Of a stretch of DNA of 64,000 bases, positions 35,996 to 45,023 are shown one piece after another. The stretch comes from Hyphomicrobium facile (GTDB lineage: Bacteria; Pseudomonadota; Alphaproteobacteria; Rhizobiales; Hyphomicrobiaceae): the NCBI RefSeq assembly GCF_900116175.1, contig NZ_FPCH01000001.1, positions 932,501-996,500 of the forward strand, written 5' to 3'. The number at the start of each line of letters is the position of its first letter. The first letter of the stretch is position 1. A program made the position numbers and the translations under genes. The notes under the pieces were generated by a model that saw only the letters and a program-made list of their open reading frames with translations, made no database searches and was not told the DNA's origin.

Positions 35996-36677
35996 AAGTC
36001 AGTATCTCCATCTGCACAGCTCGGATGGTCCGGCGCAACGCAGCGTCAGACAGTCTTTCAAGAGCGCAGGGGGGACGGGTGCCGAAAGGACCTAAGCCGA
36101 AATAGGAGTGCGGATCAAAAAGCATTTAAAAAATGCGCAAATCGATCCCCTGCGCTCCGGCACGTTCGGGTGCTCGCATACATCTCGTCCTAGCGCAAGG
36201 GAAACTCGCCGGTTTAGGCCTGTGAGCCCGCGGGGTTGTGTCACAGGGAGGATTGGGCGAGCGAATTCGGCCGTTTGCGCCGGTTATCGTCACTATGCGT
36301 CGGCTCGGGCAGCCATTTTTCCCGGAGAAGGCGATGCCGAGGATGCCGCAGCGCCCCGGCGGTGCTCTGGAGGAGTAAAAATGCTCGGCCTCGAATGGCC
36401 GCGTGGACGAATCAATGCGGCGCGCACTCATTTTCGCGAGGCATAGGACATAGGCCCCGGTTGAAGGCGATTACAAACTGTCCCCCGCCGAGAAGGGCTT
36501 ATTTGTCGTATCAGCGAAATTGACTTTTGGATCAATAATCAATGCCGTAGATATCTGCTGGGGCAGATACCGGTCGGACACGCAGGTTCGCTAAAAGTCG
36601 ATGGCGTCGCGTGGTGCGACGCGATTCTCAGGTTAGAGATACCCGAGCGCCGCTGAAATTCGCGAGGATCTCGATCG
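35996..36677. other. 682-nt intergenic region between divergent genes
   Basis: No supported gene is seen between the helicase and desaturase starts. A perfect 7-bp hairpin, GCGTCGC-GTGGT-GCGACGC, lies at 36604-36622, about 55 nt before the desaturase ATG. Its position would suit a 5' leader structure, although nothing identifies a known riboswitch. The part near 36000-36110 probably holds the helicase promoter and leader, where cold-shock control is common for this class. Confidence 0.35.
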
Positions 36678-38087
36678 ATGGCTGGAAATGCTCGTTCTTC
36701 GATGGCCGATGCCGGTCTGACAGTTCGCGAAACCGCGACGAGCGGCGAAGCGCGTCAGAAAGGCCCCCGCCGCGGTGACGCCATCCGAGAGCTCAAGAAG
36801 CGGGATAACTTCACGAATTTCCGCCATATCGCGTTTGTCTACCTCGTCATCGCTGCATCGATTGGCTTGACCATTTGGAGCTATGGCGCGGTCGCGGAGG
36901 CAGGTCTCGAGTGGTGGTGGAATATCCCCATGACGCTGCTGTGCATCGCCGTGGTCGGCGCGTCGCAGCACCAGTTCGGCGGTGTCATTCATGAGGGGAC
37001 GCACTTCATCCTCTTTGAAAACAAGACCCTGAATGAACTGGCGTCCGATTGGCTCGGCGGGTTTCCGATCTATACGTCGACGTTCCAATACCGGCTGCAC
37101 CATCTCGCGCATCACCAATTCATCAACGACCCGCTTCGCGATCCCGATTGGGCCCAGCTCAATGAAAGCGGCCATGATCTCGATTTCCCGATCACTCATT
37201 TCGAGATGCTGAAGGAGCTCGGGAAGCAGCTTTGGCTGCCGAACCTCTTCCGCTACATGATCGTTCGTGCGCGCTATAGTGCTCTCGGCACCGACAACAA
37301 CCCGTACATGGACCGCGAGCGCAAGGGCGAACGGCTACCGACGCTGATGGGCGTCATTTACGCCGTGACGGCGCCTGCGGCTGCGATCACGCTCATCGAG
37401 TCGGGACATGGCGCGTGGGCTTTCGCGGCGCTTGGCGTGATGACGGCCGCGGCTGTTGCGTACTTCTATTTTCTCGATGAGGAGAAGCTGCCGCATGCGC
37501 ACGTCGAGACGGTGATCTCGCATCGGACGACGAACATCAGCCGCATTCTCTTTATGGCGATCCTGTACTCCGCTCTCACGGGCATCGAAGTTGCGGGCTG
37601 GGGCCCGGCGTGGGCATATTTCGGTCTACTTTGGATCCTTCCTCTGTTCACGGCGTTCCCGCTATTCATGATCATGCGCCAGTGGGTGCAGCACGGAAAT
37701 GCCGATCGCGGACGTTACACGAACACCCGGGTGTTCCTGGTCAATCCGTTCATTCGTTACGCGGTGTTTCCGTTCGGCATGGATTATCACCTTCCGCACC
37801 ACGTCTTCGCCTCGGTGCCCCACTACAAGCTGAAGGGCTTGCACGAGCTGCTGCTGCAGGATCCCGAATACCGAGACAAGGGGATCGTCGTTGAGGGCTA
37901 CTTCAACTCGCCGCATGGCAAGGTCGAGGATCGCAATCCGACCGTCATCGAGGTTCTGGGTGAAAAGTACGCGCCGGAGGCGGGCGGTAACGTCTACGTC
38001 GATACCAATACGCTCGAATACGCCAAGGTGAGCGACGCCGCTGCCATTGCGCGCGAGAACGAGGCGTCTCTGCGCGACGGTACATAA
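36678..38087 (+). CDS. membrane fatty acid desaturase family protein
   Basis: The 469-aa protein has several membrane helices and the three histidine boxes of membrane di-iron desaturases and hydroxylases: HEGTH (GGVIHEGTHFILF), HHLAHH (YRLHHLAHHQF) and HLPHH near the C-terminus. These ligate the oxygen-activating iron pair. It probably introduces a double bond or hydroxyl into acyl chains or a lipid, but the substrate could also be an alkane or carotenoid-like lipid. ATG at 36678 is chosen; ATG at 36702 is possible. The C-terminal 70 residues are soluble and polar. Confidence 0.83.
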   Translation: MAGNARSSMADAGLTVRETATSGEARQKGPRRGDAIRELKKRDNFTNFRHIAFVYLVIAASIGLTIWSYGAVAEAGLEWWWNIPMTLLCIAVVGASQHQFGGVIHEGTHFILFENKTLNELASDWLGGFPIYTSTFQYRLHHLAHHQFINDPLRDPDWAQLNESGHDLDFPITHFEMLKELGKQLWLPNLFRYMIVRARYSALGTDNNPYMDRERKGERLPTLMGVIYAVTAPAAAITLIESGHGAWAFAALGVMTAAAVAYFYFLDEEKLPHAHVETVISHRTTNISRILFMAILYSALTGIEVAGWGPAWAYFGLLWILPLFTAFPLFMIMRQWVQHGNADRGRYTNTRVFLVNPFIRYAVFPFGMDYHLPHHVFASVPHYKLKGLHELLLQDPEYRDKGIVVEGYFNSPHGKVEDRNPTVIEVLGEKYAPEAGGNVYVDTNTLEYAKVSDAAAIARENEASLRDGT

Positions 38088-38120
38088 AAAAACGAGAGGA
38101 GCGTTTGCGCTCCCCTCGTT
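38085..38120 (-). terminator. intrinsic terminator of parE
   Basis: On the minus strand AACGAGGGGAGCG pairs with CGCTCCTCTCGTT (one internal mismatch), followed by seven T residues, 26 nt past the parE stop. It overlaps the end of the convergent desaturase gene. Confidence 0.8.
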
Positions 38121-38145
38121 CAAGCTGCCAGCCTATCGTTTCGTC

Positions 38146-40152
38146 TTAGATGTCCAGGTCCTTCGCGAAAGCCGCGTGTTCCTGGATGAAGCGGTAACGA
38201 GCTTCGGGCTTCGATCCCATCAGTGCATTGACGACATCGCCCAATCCGCCACGTGCGTCTTCGCTGATGCCAACGCGCAGAAGCGTTCGCTTCTTCTTGT
38301 CCATCGTCGTCTCTTTGAGATCCTTGAAGTCCATCTCGCCGAGGCCTTTGAAGCGCGTAACCTTGGGCTTGCGACCCTTGAAGCGCGTGGCGATAAGCTC
38401 GTCGCGATGCACTTCGTTGCGTGCATAGGCAACGTCGCTCTTGTCGGAGATTTTGTAGAGCGGCGGGACGGCCAGAAACAGATGGCCGTTTTCAACGAGC
38501 TCCGGCGTCTCCTGATAGAAGAAGGTTATCAGCAGCGAGGCGATGTGTGCGCCGTCCACGTCGGCGTCCGTCATGATGATCACGCGCTCGTAGCGCAAAT
38601 CCTCGTCGCGATATTTGGTGCCAGTGCCGACGCCGAGTGCCTGAATGAGATCGGAGAGCAGCTGGTTTTGCGACAGCTTCGCCGAGGACGCGTTGGCGAC
38701 GTTCAGGATTTTACCGCGCAACGGCAGGATTGCCTGGGTTTCGCGATCGCGCGCGCTCTTGGCGCTGCCACCGGCGGAGTCGCCTTCGACGATGAAGATT
38801 TCCGTGCCTGCTGCCTGCTGAATCGAGCAGTCGGCAAGCTTGCCGGGGAGGCGCAATTTGCGCGTGGCGGATTGGCGGCCGACCTCTTTCTCGCGGCGGC
38901 GTTTCAGGCGCTCCTCGGACTGATCGATGGTCCACTCGAGCAGCTTCGTTGCCTGTTGCGGGCTATCTGCGAGCCAGTGATCGAAGGCGTCGCGGACAGC
39001 GGTTTCGACGATCTTGGTTGCTTCGGCGGACGCGAGCTTGTCTTTCGTTTGCCCCTGGAATTCTGGCTCGCGAATGAAGACCGACAGCATCGACGCTGCC
39101 GTGCCCATCACGTCTTCCGAGGTGATCTGGATCGCCTTCTTGACGTTGACGAGTTCGCCATAGGCGCGGAGGCCCTTGTACAGCGCCTGACGCAGGCCGT
39201 TCTCGTGCGTGCCGCCTTCGGCCGTCGGAATGGTGTTGCAGTATGAGGACGAGAAGCCATCCTCGTCAGCGATCCAGGCCACGGCCCATTCGACCGATCC
39301 GTGACCGGCTTCTTTCTCAACGCGGCCCGAGAAGATGTCCTTGGTGACGCGGGCTTGCCCCTCGATCGACGAAGTCAGGTAGTCGCTCAATCCGCCGGGG
39401 AAGTGGAACACCGCTTCGGCGGGCGTTTCGTCCTTGATAAGTTCGGGGTCGCACTTCCAGCGGATTTCGACGCCGCCGAAAAGGTAGGCCTTCGAGCGGG
39501 CCATCTTCATCAGGCGAGCGGGCTTGAACGCGCAGCCTTTGCCGAAGATCTTCTCGTCCGGCTTGAAGCGCACTTTGGTGCCGCGCCGGTTCATGATCGA
39601 GCCGAGTTTCTCGAGCTTGGTTTGCGGCTCGCCGCGCGAGAATACCATCCGGTAAAGCTGCTGGTCGCGCGCGACCTGAACTTCGAGCGTTTCGGACAGC
39701 GCGTTGACCACGGAGACGCCGACGCCGTGCAAGCCGCCGGACGTGTTGTAGGCTTTCGAGTCGAACTTGCCGCCGGCGTGCAGCACAGTCAGCACGACCT
39801 CGAGTGCGCTCTTGTTCTTGTATTTAGGGTGCGGGCCGATCGGGATGCCGCGGCCGTTGTCGGTAACCGTCAGAAAGCCGTCGGCCGAGAGTTCGACTTC
39901 GATCCACGTCGCGTGGCCGGCGACGGCCTCGTCCATAGAGTTATCGATCACCTCGGCGAAGAGGTGATGCATCGCCTTTTCGTCAGTGCCGCCGATGTAC
40001 ATGCCGGGGCGGCGGCGTACGGGCTCCAGGCCTTCGAGCACCTCGATATGATGCTCGCTGTAGCCAGTTTCGACGGGCTTGCGTGCACGCGACGATTTTT
40101 CAGTCATTTCGCTATCGAATTCCGGAAAGAGGTCGGTTTGAGATCGGCTCAT
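38146..40152 (-). CDS. parE: DNA topoisomerase IV subunit B
   Basis: The 668-aa ATPase subunit works with ParC in chromosome decatenation. Visible are the GHKL site (RRRPGMYIGGTDEKAMHHLF, EVIDNSMDEA, TVTDNGRGIPIG, GGLHGVGVSVVNAL) and the TOPRIM domain with IVEGDSAGGSAKSARDR, LPLRGKILNVANAS and IIMTDADVDGAHI. ParE rather than GyrB is favoured by the length (below 700 aa) and by ASSAKLSQNQLLSDLIQALGVGTG. ATG at 40152 is the normal start; the frame extends upstream without homology. panC lies upstream on the same strand. Confidence 0.93.
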   Translation of the reverse strand: MSRSQTDLFPEFDSEMTEKSSRARKPVETGYSEHHIEVLEGLEPVRRRPGMYIGGTDEKAMHHLFAEVIDNSMDEAVAGHATWIEVELSADGFLTVTDNGRGIPIGPHPKYKNKSALEVVLTVLHAGGKFDSKAYNTSGGLHGVGVSVVNALSETLEVQVARDQQLYRMVFSRGEPQTKLEKLGSIMNRRGTKVRFKPDEKIFGKGCAFKPARLMKMARSKAYLFGGVEIRWKCDPELIKDETPAEAVFHFPGGLSDYLTSSIEGQARVTKDIFSGRVEKEAGHGSVEWAVAWIADEDGFSSSYCNTIPTAEGGTHENGLRQALYKGLRAYGELVNVKKAIQITSEDVMGTAASMLSVFIREPEFQGQTKDKLASAEATKIVETAVRDAFDHWLADSPQQATKLLEWTIDQSEERLKRRREKEVGRQSATRKLRLPGKLADCSIQQAAGTEIFIVEGDSAGGSAKSARDRETQAILPLRGKILNVANASSAKLSQNQLLSDLIQALGVGTGTKYRDEDLRYERVIIMTDADVDGAHIASLLITFFYQETPELVENGHLFLAVPPLYKISDKSDVAYARNEVHRDELIATRFKGRKPKVTRFKGLGEMDFKDLKETTMDKKKRTLLRVGISEDARGGLGDVVNALMGSKPEARYRFIQEHAAFAKDLDI

Positions 40153-40321
40153 CTGCAGCCCTTGATCGTCTGAGGCGTGACCACACGTTCGGAAAGAAGC
40201 GGCGGGACGCACGACAGCAGAAGCCGCAGATGCGAATCTTGAGGGCTCCTTATAGCCTGAGCCGGGGTCATGCCACCATCGCGTTTGCGACTTGTGGCGG
40301 CACTGCAACGCGCCAAATGCC

Positions 40322-41173
40322 TTAGACTGGGACGTTATCGATCAATCGCGTCTTGCCGAGCCAAACAGCGGCCAGGACGCGCAGCGCCCGCCCATCTGCC
40401 GCAGGCGGCACGGCCAGCGTTTCCGCGTCGCGGACCTCGATGTAATCAATTCTCGCAAACCCCGCTGCGACGAGCTTGCGCTTGGCGTTGGAGATGCCGG
40501 TCGGGACATCCGCGCCATTTGCAACATCTTCGGCGAGCGAGGAAATTACAGCGTACAGTGCGGGGGCAATCTTGCGTTCGGCTTCGCTCAGATAGGCATT
40601 GCGGGACGAAAGCGCCAGCCCGTCGGTGTCACGCTTTGTCGGTCCGCCGATCAGCTTTACGGGCATATTGAGATCGCGCACGACTTGCCGCAGCACGGCG
40701 AGCTGCTGATAGTCCTTTTCGCCGAAAATCGCGACGTCGGGCGTGACCTGGTTGAAGAGCTTCGTGCATACGGTCGCCACGCCGTCGAAGTGGTGCGGAC
40801 GGAAAGCGCCGTCGAGATCCTTGGCGGCGCTCCCGGCGCGCACACCCACGGAAAAGCCCTCCGGATACATTTCCTCGACGGCCGGCGCCCAAACGAGATT
40901 AGCGTCGGCATCGGCGAGCTTTATCAGGTCACCCGCCTCGTCGCGCGGGTAACGCGAGAGATCTTCGGCTGGCCCGAATTGGGTGGGGTTGACGAAGATC
41001 GAAACGACGACCTTGTCCGCCTTCTTCCTGGCAAGCTTGACGAGCGCAAGATGGCCTGCGTGGAGCGCGCCCATCGTCGGCACGAGGGCGATCGTCTGGC
41101 CACGCTGGCGCCATTTCGAGGTGGCTTTTCGGAGGTCGCGCAGGTTGCGGACGACTTTGATGATTTCGGACAA
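40322..41173 (-). CDS. panC: pantoate--beta-alanine ligase
   Basis: The 283-aa enzyme makes pantothenate from pantoate and beta-alanine with ATP, the last step before CoA synthesis. It has ALVPTMGALHAGHLALVK (HxGH nucleotide motif), SIFVNPTQFGPAEDL, YPRDEAGDL, the pantoate/ATP region FGEKDYQQLAVLRQVVRDL and SSRNAYLSEAER. The start is apparently TTG at 41173, because no ATG or GTG lies near the family's usual N-terminus; the ribosome-binding site is weak. No panB or panD is adjacent. Confidence 0.93.
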   Translation of the reverse strand: MSEIIKVVRNLRDLRKATSKWRQRGQTIALVPTMGALHAGHLALVKLARKKADKVVVSIFVNPTQFGPAEDLSRYPRDEAGDLIKLADADANLVWAPAVEEMYPEGFSVGVRAGSAAKDLDGAFRPHHFDGVATVCTKLFNQVTPDVAIFGEKDYQQLAVLRQVVRDLNMPVKLIGGPTKRDTDGLALSSRNAYLSEAERKIAPALYAVISSLAEDVANGADVPTGISNAKRKLVAAGFARIDYIEVRDAETLAVPPAADGRALRVLAAVWLGKTRLIDNVPV

Positions 41174-41339
41174 AGCTTAGGCCCAGATAAGATTTCAGGG
41201 CAGTGGTGCAGGGATTACGGGCAAGTCGTCAAGTGGACAAGCTGATGGCAGTTTTTTCAGCCGCAGGCGCAGGCCCCCCAATCTGCTAATATTGGCGCTG
41301 GGCGAATCGCTGTGAGCGCCTTTTATCAGCGGGAACATT

Positions 41340-44300
41340 ATGGTCGCGATATTGCGGCGTGAGGATAGCGTGACACAACGGAGTCTCCCGTCACGGGACG
41401 AGTTCGCCGCACAATATCTCATGGACGAGCAGCGGCTTGTCGGCGCTCTGATCGAACGCGCGCTCTTCACCGAGGACGAGCGGCGGCGGACCGCGGACGT
41501 GGCGCGGCGGCTCGTGCACGCGGCGCGGGCCGACAAGGCGAGCCATGCCGGCGTCGATGCGTTCATGCACGAATACGGCTTGGCGACGGACGAGGGCGTG
41601 ATCCTGATGTGCCTCGCCGAGGCCTTGCTGCGCATTCCGGACGCCGAGACGGCAAATGCTTTCATTGCAGACAAGATTTCCGGTGGCGCGTGGGAGAAGC
41701 ATCGCGGGCATTCGGAAAGCCTCTTTGTCAACGCTTCGACTTGGGGCTTGATGCTGACGGGCCGCATCATGCGGCTCAGGGAAGCCAAGGGCGCAAACCC
41801 TCTGCAGGCGATGAAGCGCCTCGTGGCGCGCTCGGGCGAGGGAACGATCCGGCTCGCCATTCGCCAGGCCGTGCGGCTTCTCGGCGAGCAGTTCGTGCTG
41901 GGCTCGACGATCGAGGCGGCGCTATCGCGGTCGCGGGCATATGCGGAAAAGGGCTACCGGTTCTCCTACGATATGCTCGGAGAGGCTGCCCGATCCAAGC
42001 AGGACGCGGAACGCTATTTTCAACGATACATGGCGGCAATCGATGCGGTCGGCGCGGATGCCGGGCCGTTTACGACGCCGCATGCCGATGCGATTTTCGA
42101 CCGGCCTTCCATCTCCGTGAAGCTATCGGCGCTTCATCCGCGCTTCGAGCCCGGCAAGGAACATCGTCTCAGGGCCGAGCTTGCGCCGCTGCTGTTGACG
42201 CTGGCGCGCGCAGCCCGGGCGAAAGGCTTGGGTTTGATGGTCGACGCGGAAGAGCAGGACCGGCTCGACGTTACGGCGGATCTCTTCGGCGAGACGCTCG
42301 TCAGTCCGCACCTCGAGGGATGGAATGGTCTCGGCATCGCCGTCCAGGCTTACGGCAAGCGGGCCATTCCGATGCTCCGCTGGCTGCGCCGTCTCAGCGA
42401 GAAGACCGGCAAGCGTATCCCGGTGCGCCTCGTCAAGGGCGCCTACTGGGACAGCGAAATCAAATGGGCGCAGGAGCGCGGCTTCGAGGATTATCCGGTT
42501 TTCACACGAAAGCTGCATACGGATGTTTCCTATCTGGCTGCGATGCGACTGCTGATCTCCGATCCGGCGGCCTTCTACCCGCAGTTTGCGACCCACAACG
42601 CGCACACGATCGCGGCGGCGTCGGTTGCGGGCGGCGCCGTCGAGTTCGAATATCAGCGGCTGCACGGCATGGGCGAAGCGCTCTACGAACAGGTCTCCGG
42701 CGAGGGCAAGTTCGGGCGGCCGTGCCGGATCTATGCGCCCGTCGGCGGGCATGAAGATTTGCTCGGCTATCTCGTGCGCCGCTTGCTCGAAAACGGCGCC
42801 AACACATCGTTCGTCAACCGGCTGGGCGATGAGGAAATGTCCATTTCCGAAATCATCGCCGATCCGGTCGAGATTGCCGATCGCGAATTTACCTCGGGTG
42901 AACGCGTCAAACTGATCACGCGGCCGCGGGACATCTTCCTCCCCGAGCGAAAGAACAGCGCGGGATTGGCGCTGGTGCAGGCAAGCGTCCGCGATGGCCT
43001 TCAGGCGGACATTGCGAAGATCCTGAAGACTCCCTTTTCGGCCGGACCCATCGTGAACGGCACGGTCACGGCCGGTGGCGATGCGGCTGCGATCTCCTTG
43101 TCGCCGCACGACCATCGCGACAGGATCGGTACGGTGCGGCTTGCAAAGCCGCAGCATCTCGAGGATGCGATTTTCTCGGCGATGAACGGCGCGCCGCGCT
43201 GGGAAAGAACGGATGCGGCGGAGCGCGCGCGCATCTTGGAGGCCGCGGCCGATCTTTTCGAAAGGGATCGCGCGGTTTTGATGGCCGCCCTCATTCGCGA
43301 AGCTGGGAAAACGCTCGAGGCCGCGCAGTCCGAGGTTCGCGAGGCGGTCGATTATCTTCGCTACTACGCGATTGAAGCGCGGCGGCTTTTTTCCGATCCA
43401 ATAGTGCTCAAAGGGCCGACGGGCGAGGAAAACACGCTGTCGCTCAGAGGCCGCGGCGTGTTTGCGTGCATATCGCCGTGGAATTTCCCCATCGCGATCT
43501 TTACGGGGCAAGTCGCGGCGGCGCTCGCGGCGGGCAACGCCGTCATCGCGAAGCCAGCCGAGCAGACGCCCATCGCGGGATTTCTTGTGGTGAAGCTGCT
43601 GCAAGAGGCCGGCGTGCCTCGCGACGCGCTGCATCTGGTGACGGGCGGCGGCAAGCTCGGAGAGGCCATCGTCAAAGATGCCCGCATCCAGGGTGTAGCG
43701 TTCACCGGCTCCAACGAAACTGCCTGGGCCATTCAGCGGGCGCTTGCCGATCGCCGTGGCGCGATCGTGCCGTTCATTGCAGAAACGGGCGGCATCAATG
43801 CCATGATCGCGGATTCGTCCGCTCTTCCCGAGCAGGTCGTCCGCGACGCGGTGCGATCGGCTTTCGACAGCGCCGGTCAGCGATGCTCTGCAGCCCGGGT
43901 TCTGTTCGTACAGGACGATAACGCGCCGCGTATCCGCTCGATGCTGGCGGGCGCGATCGAGGCGCTCGACGTCGGGGATCCGCTCGATTATGCGACCGAC
44001 ATCGGTCCCGTCATCGACGAGACGGCGCAGGATGCTCTGGAGAGCCATAAAGTCCGTATGCAGCGCGAGGGTCGCGAGATCATCGATCTGGCGATGCCGG
44101 AAGCGTGCCGCGCGGGGACCTACGTCACGCCGTCGCTTTATGAAATCGATCGCCTGAGCAAGCTCGACCATGAAGTGTTCGGGCCGATCCTCCACATGAT
44201 CCGGTACGAGCGCGGGCATTTGGACAAAGTCGTTGCGGCGCTGAACGTTACCGGGCACGGGCTGACGCTCGGGCTGCACAGCCGCATCGAAAGCGTTGCC

Positions 44301-44522
44301 GATTACGTCGCGGAGAACGCGCGGGTCGGCAATCTTTACGTCAACCGCAATCAGATCGGCGCCGTCGTCGGCGTTCAGCCTTTTGGGGGTGAGGGGCTTT
44401 CGGGCACCGGCCCCAAAGCGGGTGGCCCCAACTATCTGGCGCGGTTCGCGACCGAGCGCGTGCGCGCGACGGACATCACCGCGACCGGCGGCAACTACAC
44501 GTTGCTCAGCGGGAAGGGATAA
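41340..44522 (+). CDS. putA: bifunctional proline dehydrogenase / glutamate-semialdehyde dehydrogenase
   Basis: The 1060-aa enzyme converts proline to glutamate by an FAD-dependent proline dehydrogenase (about 190-490: LSALHPRFEPG, GLMVDAEEQDRLD, RLVKGAYWDSEIKWAQERG, RIYAPVGGHEDLL) and an NAD-dependent aldehyde dehydrogenase. The latter has NAVIAKPAEQTP, FIAETGGINAMI with the general base Glu, and catalytic Cys in FDSAGQRCSAARVL. It lacks the N-terminal ribbon-helix-helix and the C-terminal extension of E. coli PutA (1320 aa), so it is not its own repressor. An alternative GTG start at 41370 has GAGGA upstream. Confidence 0.93.
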   Translation: MVAILRREDSVTQRSLPSRDEFAAQYLMDEQRLVGALIERALFTEDERRRTADVARRLVHAARADKASHAGVDAFMHEYGLATDEGVILMCLAEALLRIPDAETANAFIADKISGGAWEKHRGHSESLFVNASTWGLMLTGRIMRLREAKGANPLQAMKRLVARSGEGTIRLAIRQAVRLLGEQFVLGSTIEAALSRSRAYAEKGYRFSYDMLGEAARSKQDAERYFQRYMAAIDAVGADAGPFTTPHADAIFDRPSISVKLSALHPRFEPGKEHRLRAELAPLLLTLARAARAKGLGLMVDAEEQDRLDVTADLFGETLVSPHLEGWNGLGIAVQAYGKRAIPMLRWLRRLSEKTGKRIPVRLVKGAYWDSEIKWAQERGFEDYPVFTRKLHTDVSYLAAMRLLISDPAAFYPQFATHNAHTIAAASVAGGAVEFEYQRLHGMGEALYEQVSGEGKFGRPCRIYAPVGGHEDLLGYLVRRLLENGANTSFVNRLGDEEMSISEIIADPVEIADREFTSGERVKLITRPRDIFLPERKNSAGLALVQASVRDGLQADIAKILKTPFSAGPIVNGTVTAGGDAAAISLSPHDHRDRIGTVRLAKPQHLEDAIFSAMNGAPRWERTDAAERARILEAAADLFERDRAVLMAALIREAGKTLEAAQSEVREAVDYLRYYAIEARRLFSDPIVLKGPTGEENTLSLRGRGVFACISPWNFPIAIFTGQVAAALAAGNAVIAKPAEQTPIAGFLVVKLLQEAGVPRDALHLVTGGGKLGEAIVKDARIQGVAFTGSNETAWAIQRALADRRGAIVPFIAETGGINAMIADSSALPEQVVRDAVRSAFDSAGQRCSAARVLFVQDDNAPRIRSMLAGAIEALDVGDPLDYATDIGPVIDETAQDALESHKVRMQREGREIIDLAMPEACRAGTYVTPSLYEIDRLSKLDHEVFGPILHMIRYERGHLDKVVAALNVTGHGLTLGLHSRIESVADYVAENARVGNLYVNRNQIGAVVGVQPFGGEGLSGTGPKAGGPNYLARFATERVRATDITATGGNYTLLSGKG

Positions 44523-44575
44523 TTCAACTTTGGCGTCGGCGGCCCGCATTCGCGAGCCTGCCGCCGGCGCCCTTG

Positions 44576-44941
44576 TTATTCGTAAAACGCATAAAATTTC
44601 TTGGCGGGCTCAACGATTTCCCACGTGCCGGTGAAGCCCGCGGGTGTCAGGAATGCGTCGCCCGCGCGGAAGGTCGCCTCGGAACCGTCGTCGCCCCGGA
44701 CGACGATGACGCCTTCGAGCAGGTGGCAGAATTCACTTTCCGAGAAAACGACTCGCCAGGTTCCCGGCTCGCTGCTCCAGATGCCGCTGTTGAAGCGGCC
44801 GTCTGCGCTTTGGAACAAGTTCTGCGCGCTTTGAACCGGATCGCCGGCGGTGATGCGTTCGGCCGCCGGCCGGTAAACTTCGGGAGCGGGCAGATTGCCC
44901 TGAAAGAGGACCAGCTTCGGAAATTCTGATTGGGTTGTCAC
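44576..44941 (-). CDS. cupin-domain protein (cupin_3, DUF861-like)
   Basis: The 121-aa protein folds as a single cupin. SGIWSSEPGTWRVVFSESEFCHLLEGVIVVRGDDG is followed by TFRAGDAFLTPAGFTGTWEIVE and AKKFYAFYE, as in the (S)-ureidoglycine aminohydrolase-like cupin_3 family. Function and ligand are unknown. GTG at 44941 with GAAGG upstream is preferred over the in-frame start at 45001, which adds residues without similarity. It is convergent with putA, with a 53-nt gap. Confidence 0.78.
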   Translation of the reverse strand: MTTQSEFPKLVLFQGNLPAPEVYRPAAERITAGDPVQSAQNLFQSADGRFNSGIWSSEPGTWRVVFSESEFCHLLEGVIVVRGDDGSEATFRAGDAFLTPAGFTGTWEIVEPAKKFYAFYE

Positions 44942-45023
44942 GGATGAGCCTTCATTGACGGATTGCCTGCAACGGTACGACGCGGCCACTTCCGTGGGCA
45001 AGCCTGTGGTTGGGCAAGTGTCG

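Noticed and set aside
42123-44549. An 808-codon open frame on the minus strand
   Set aside because: It is fully antisense to putA, whose catalytic motifs are intact. The translation has no recognisable domain and is dominated by Arg and Asp, as expected from mirrored GC-rich codons.
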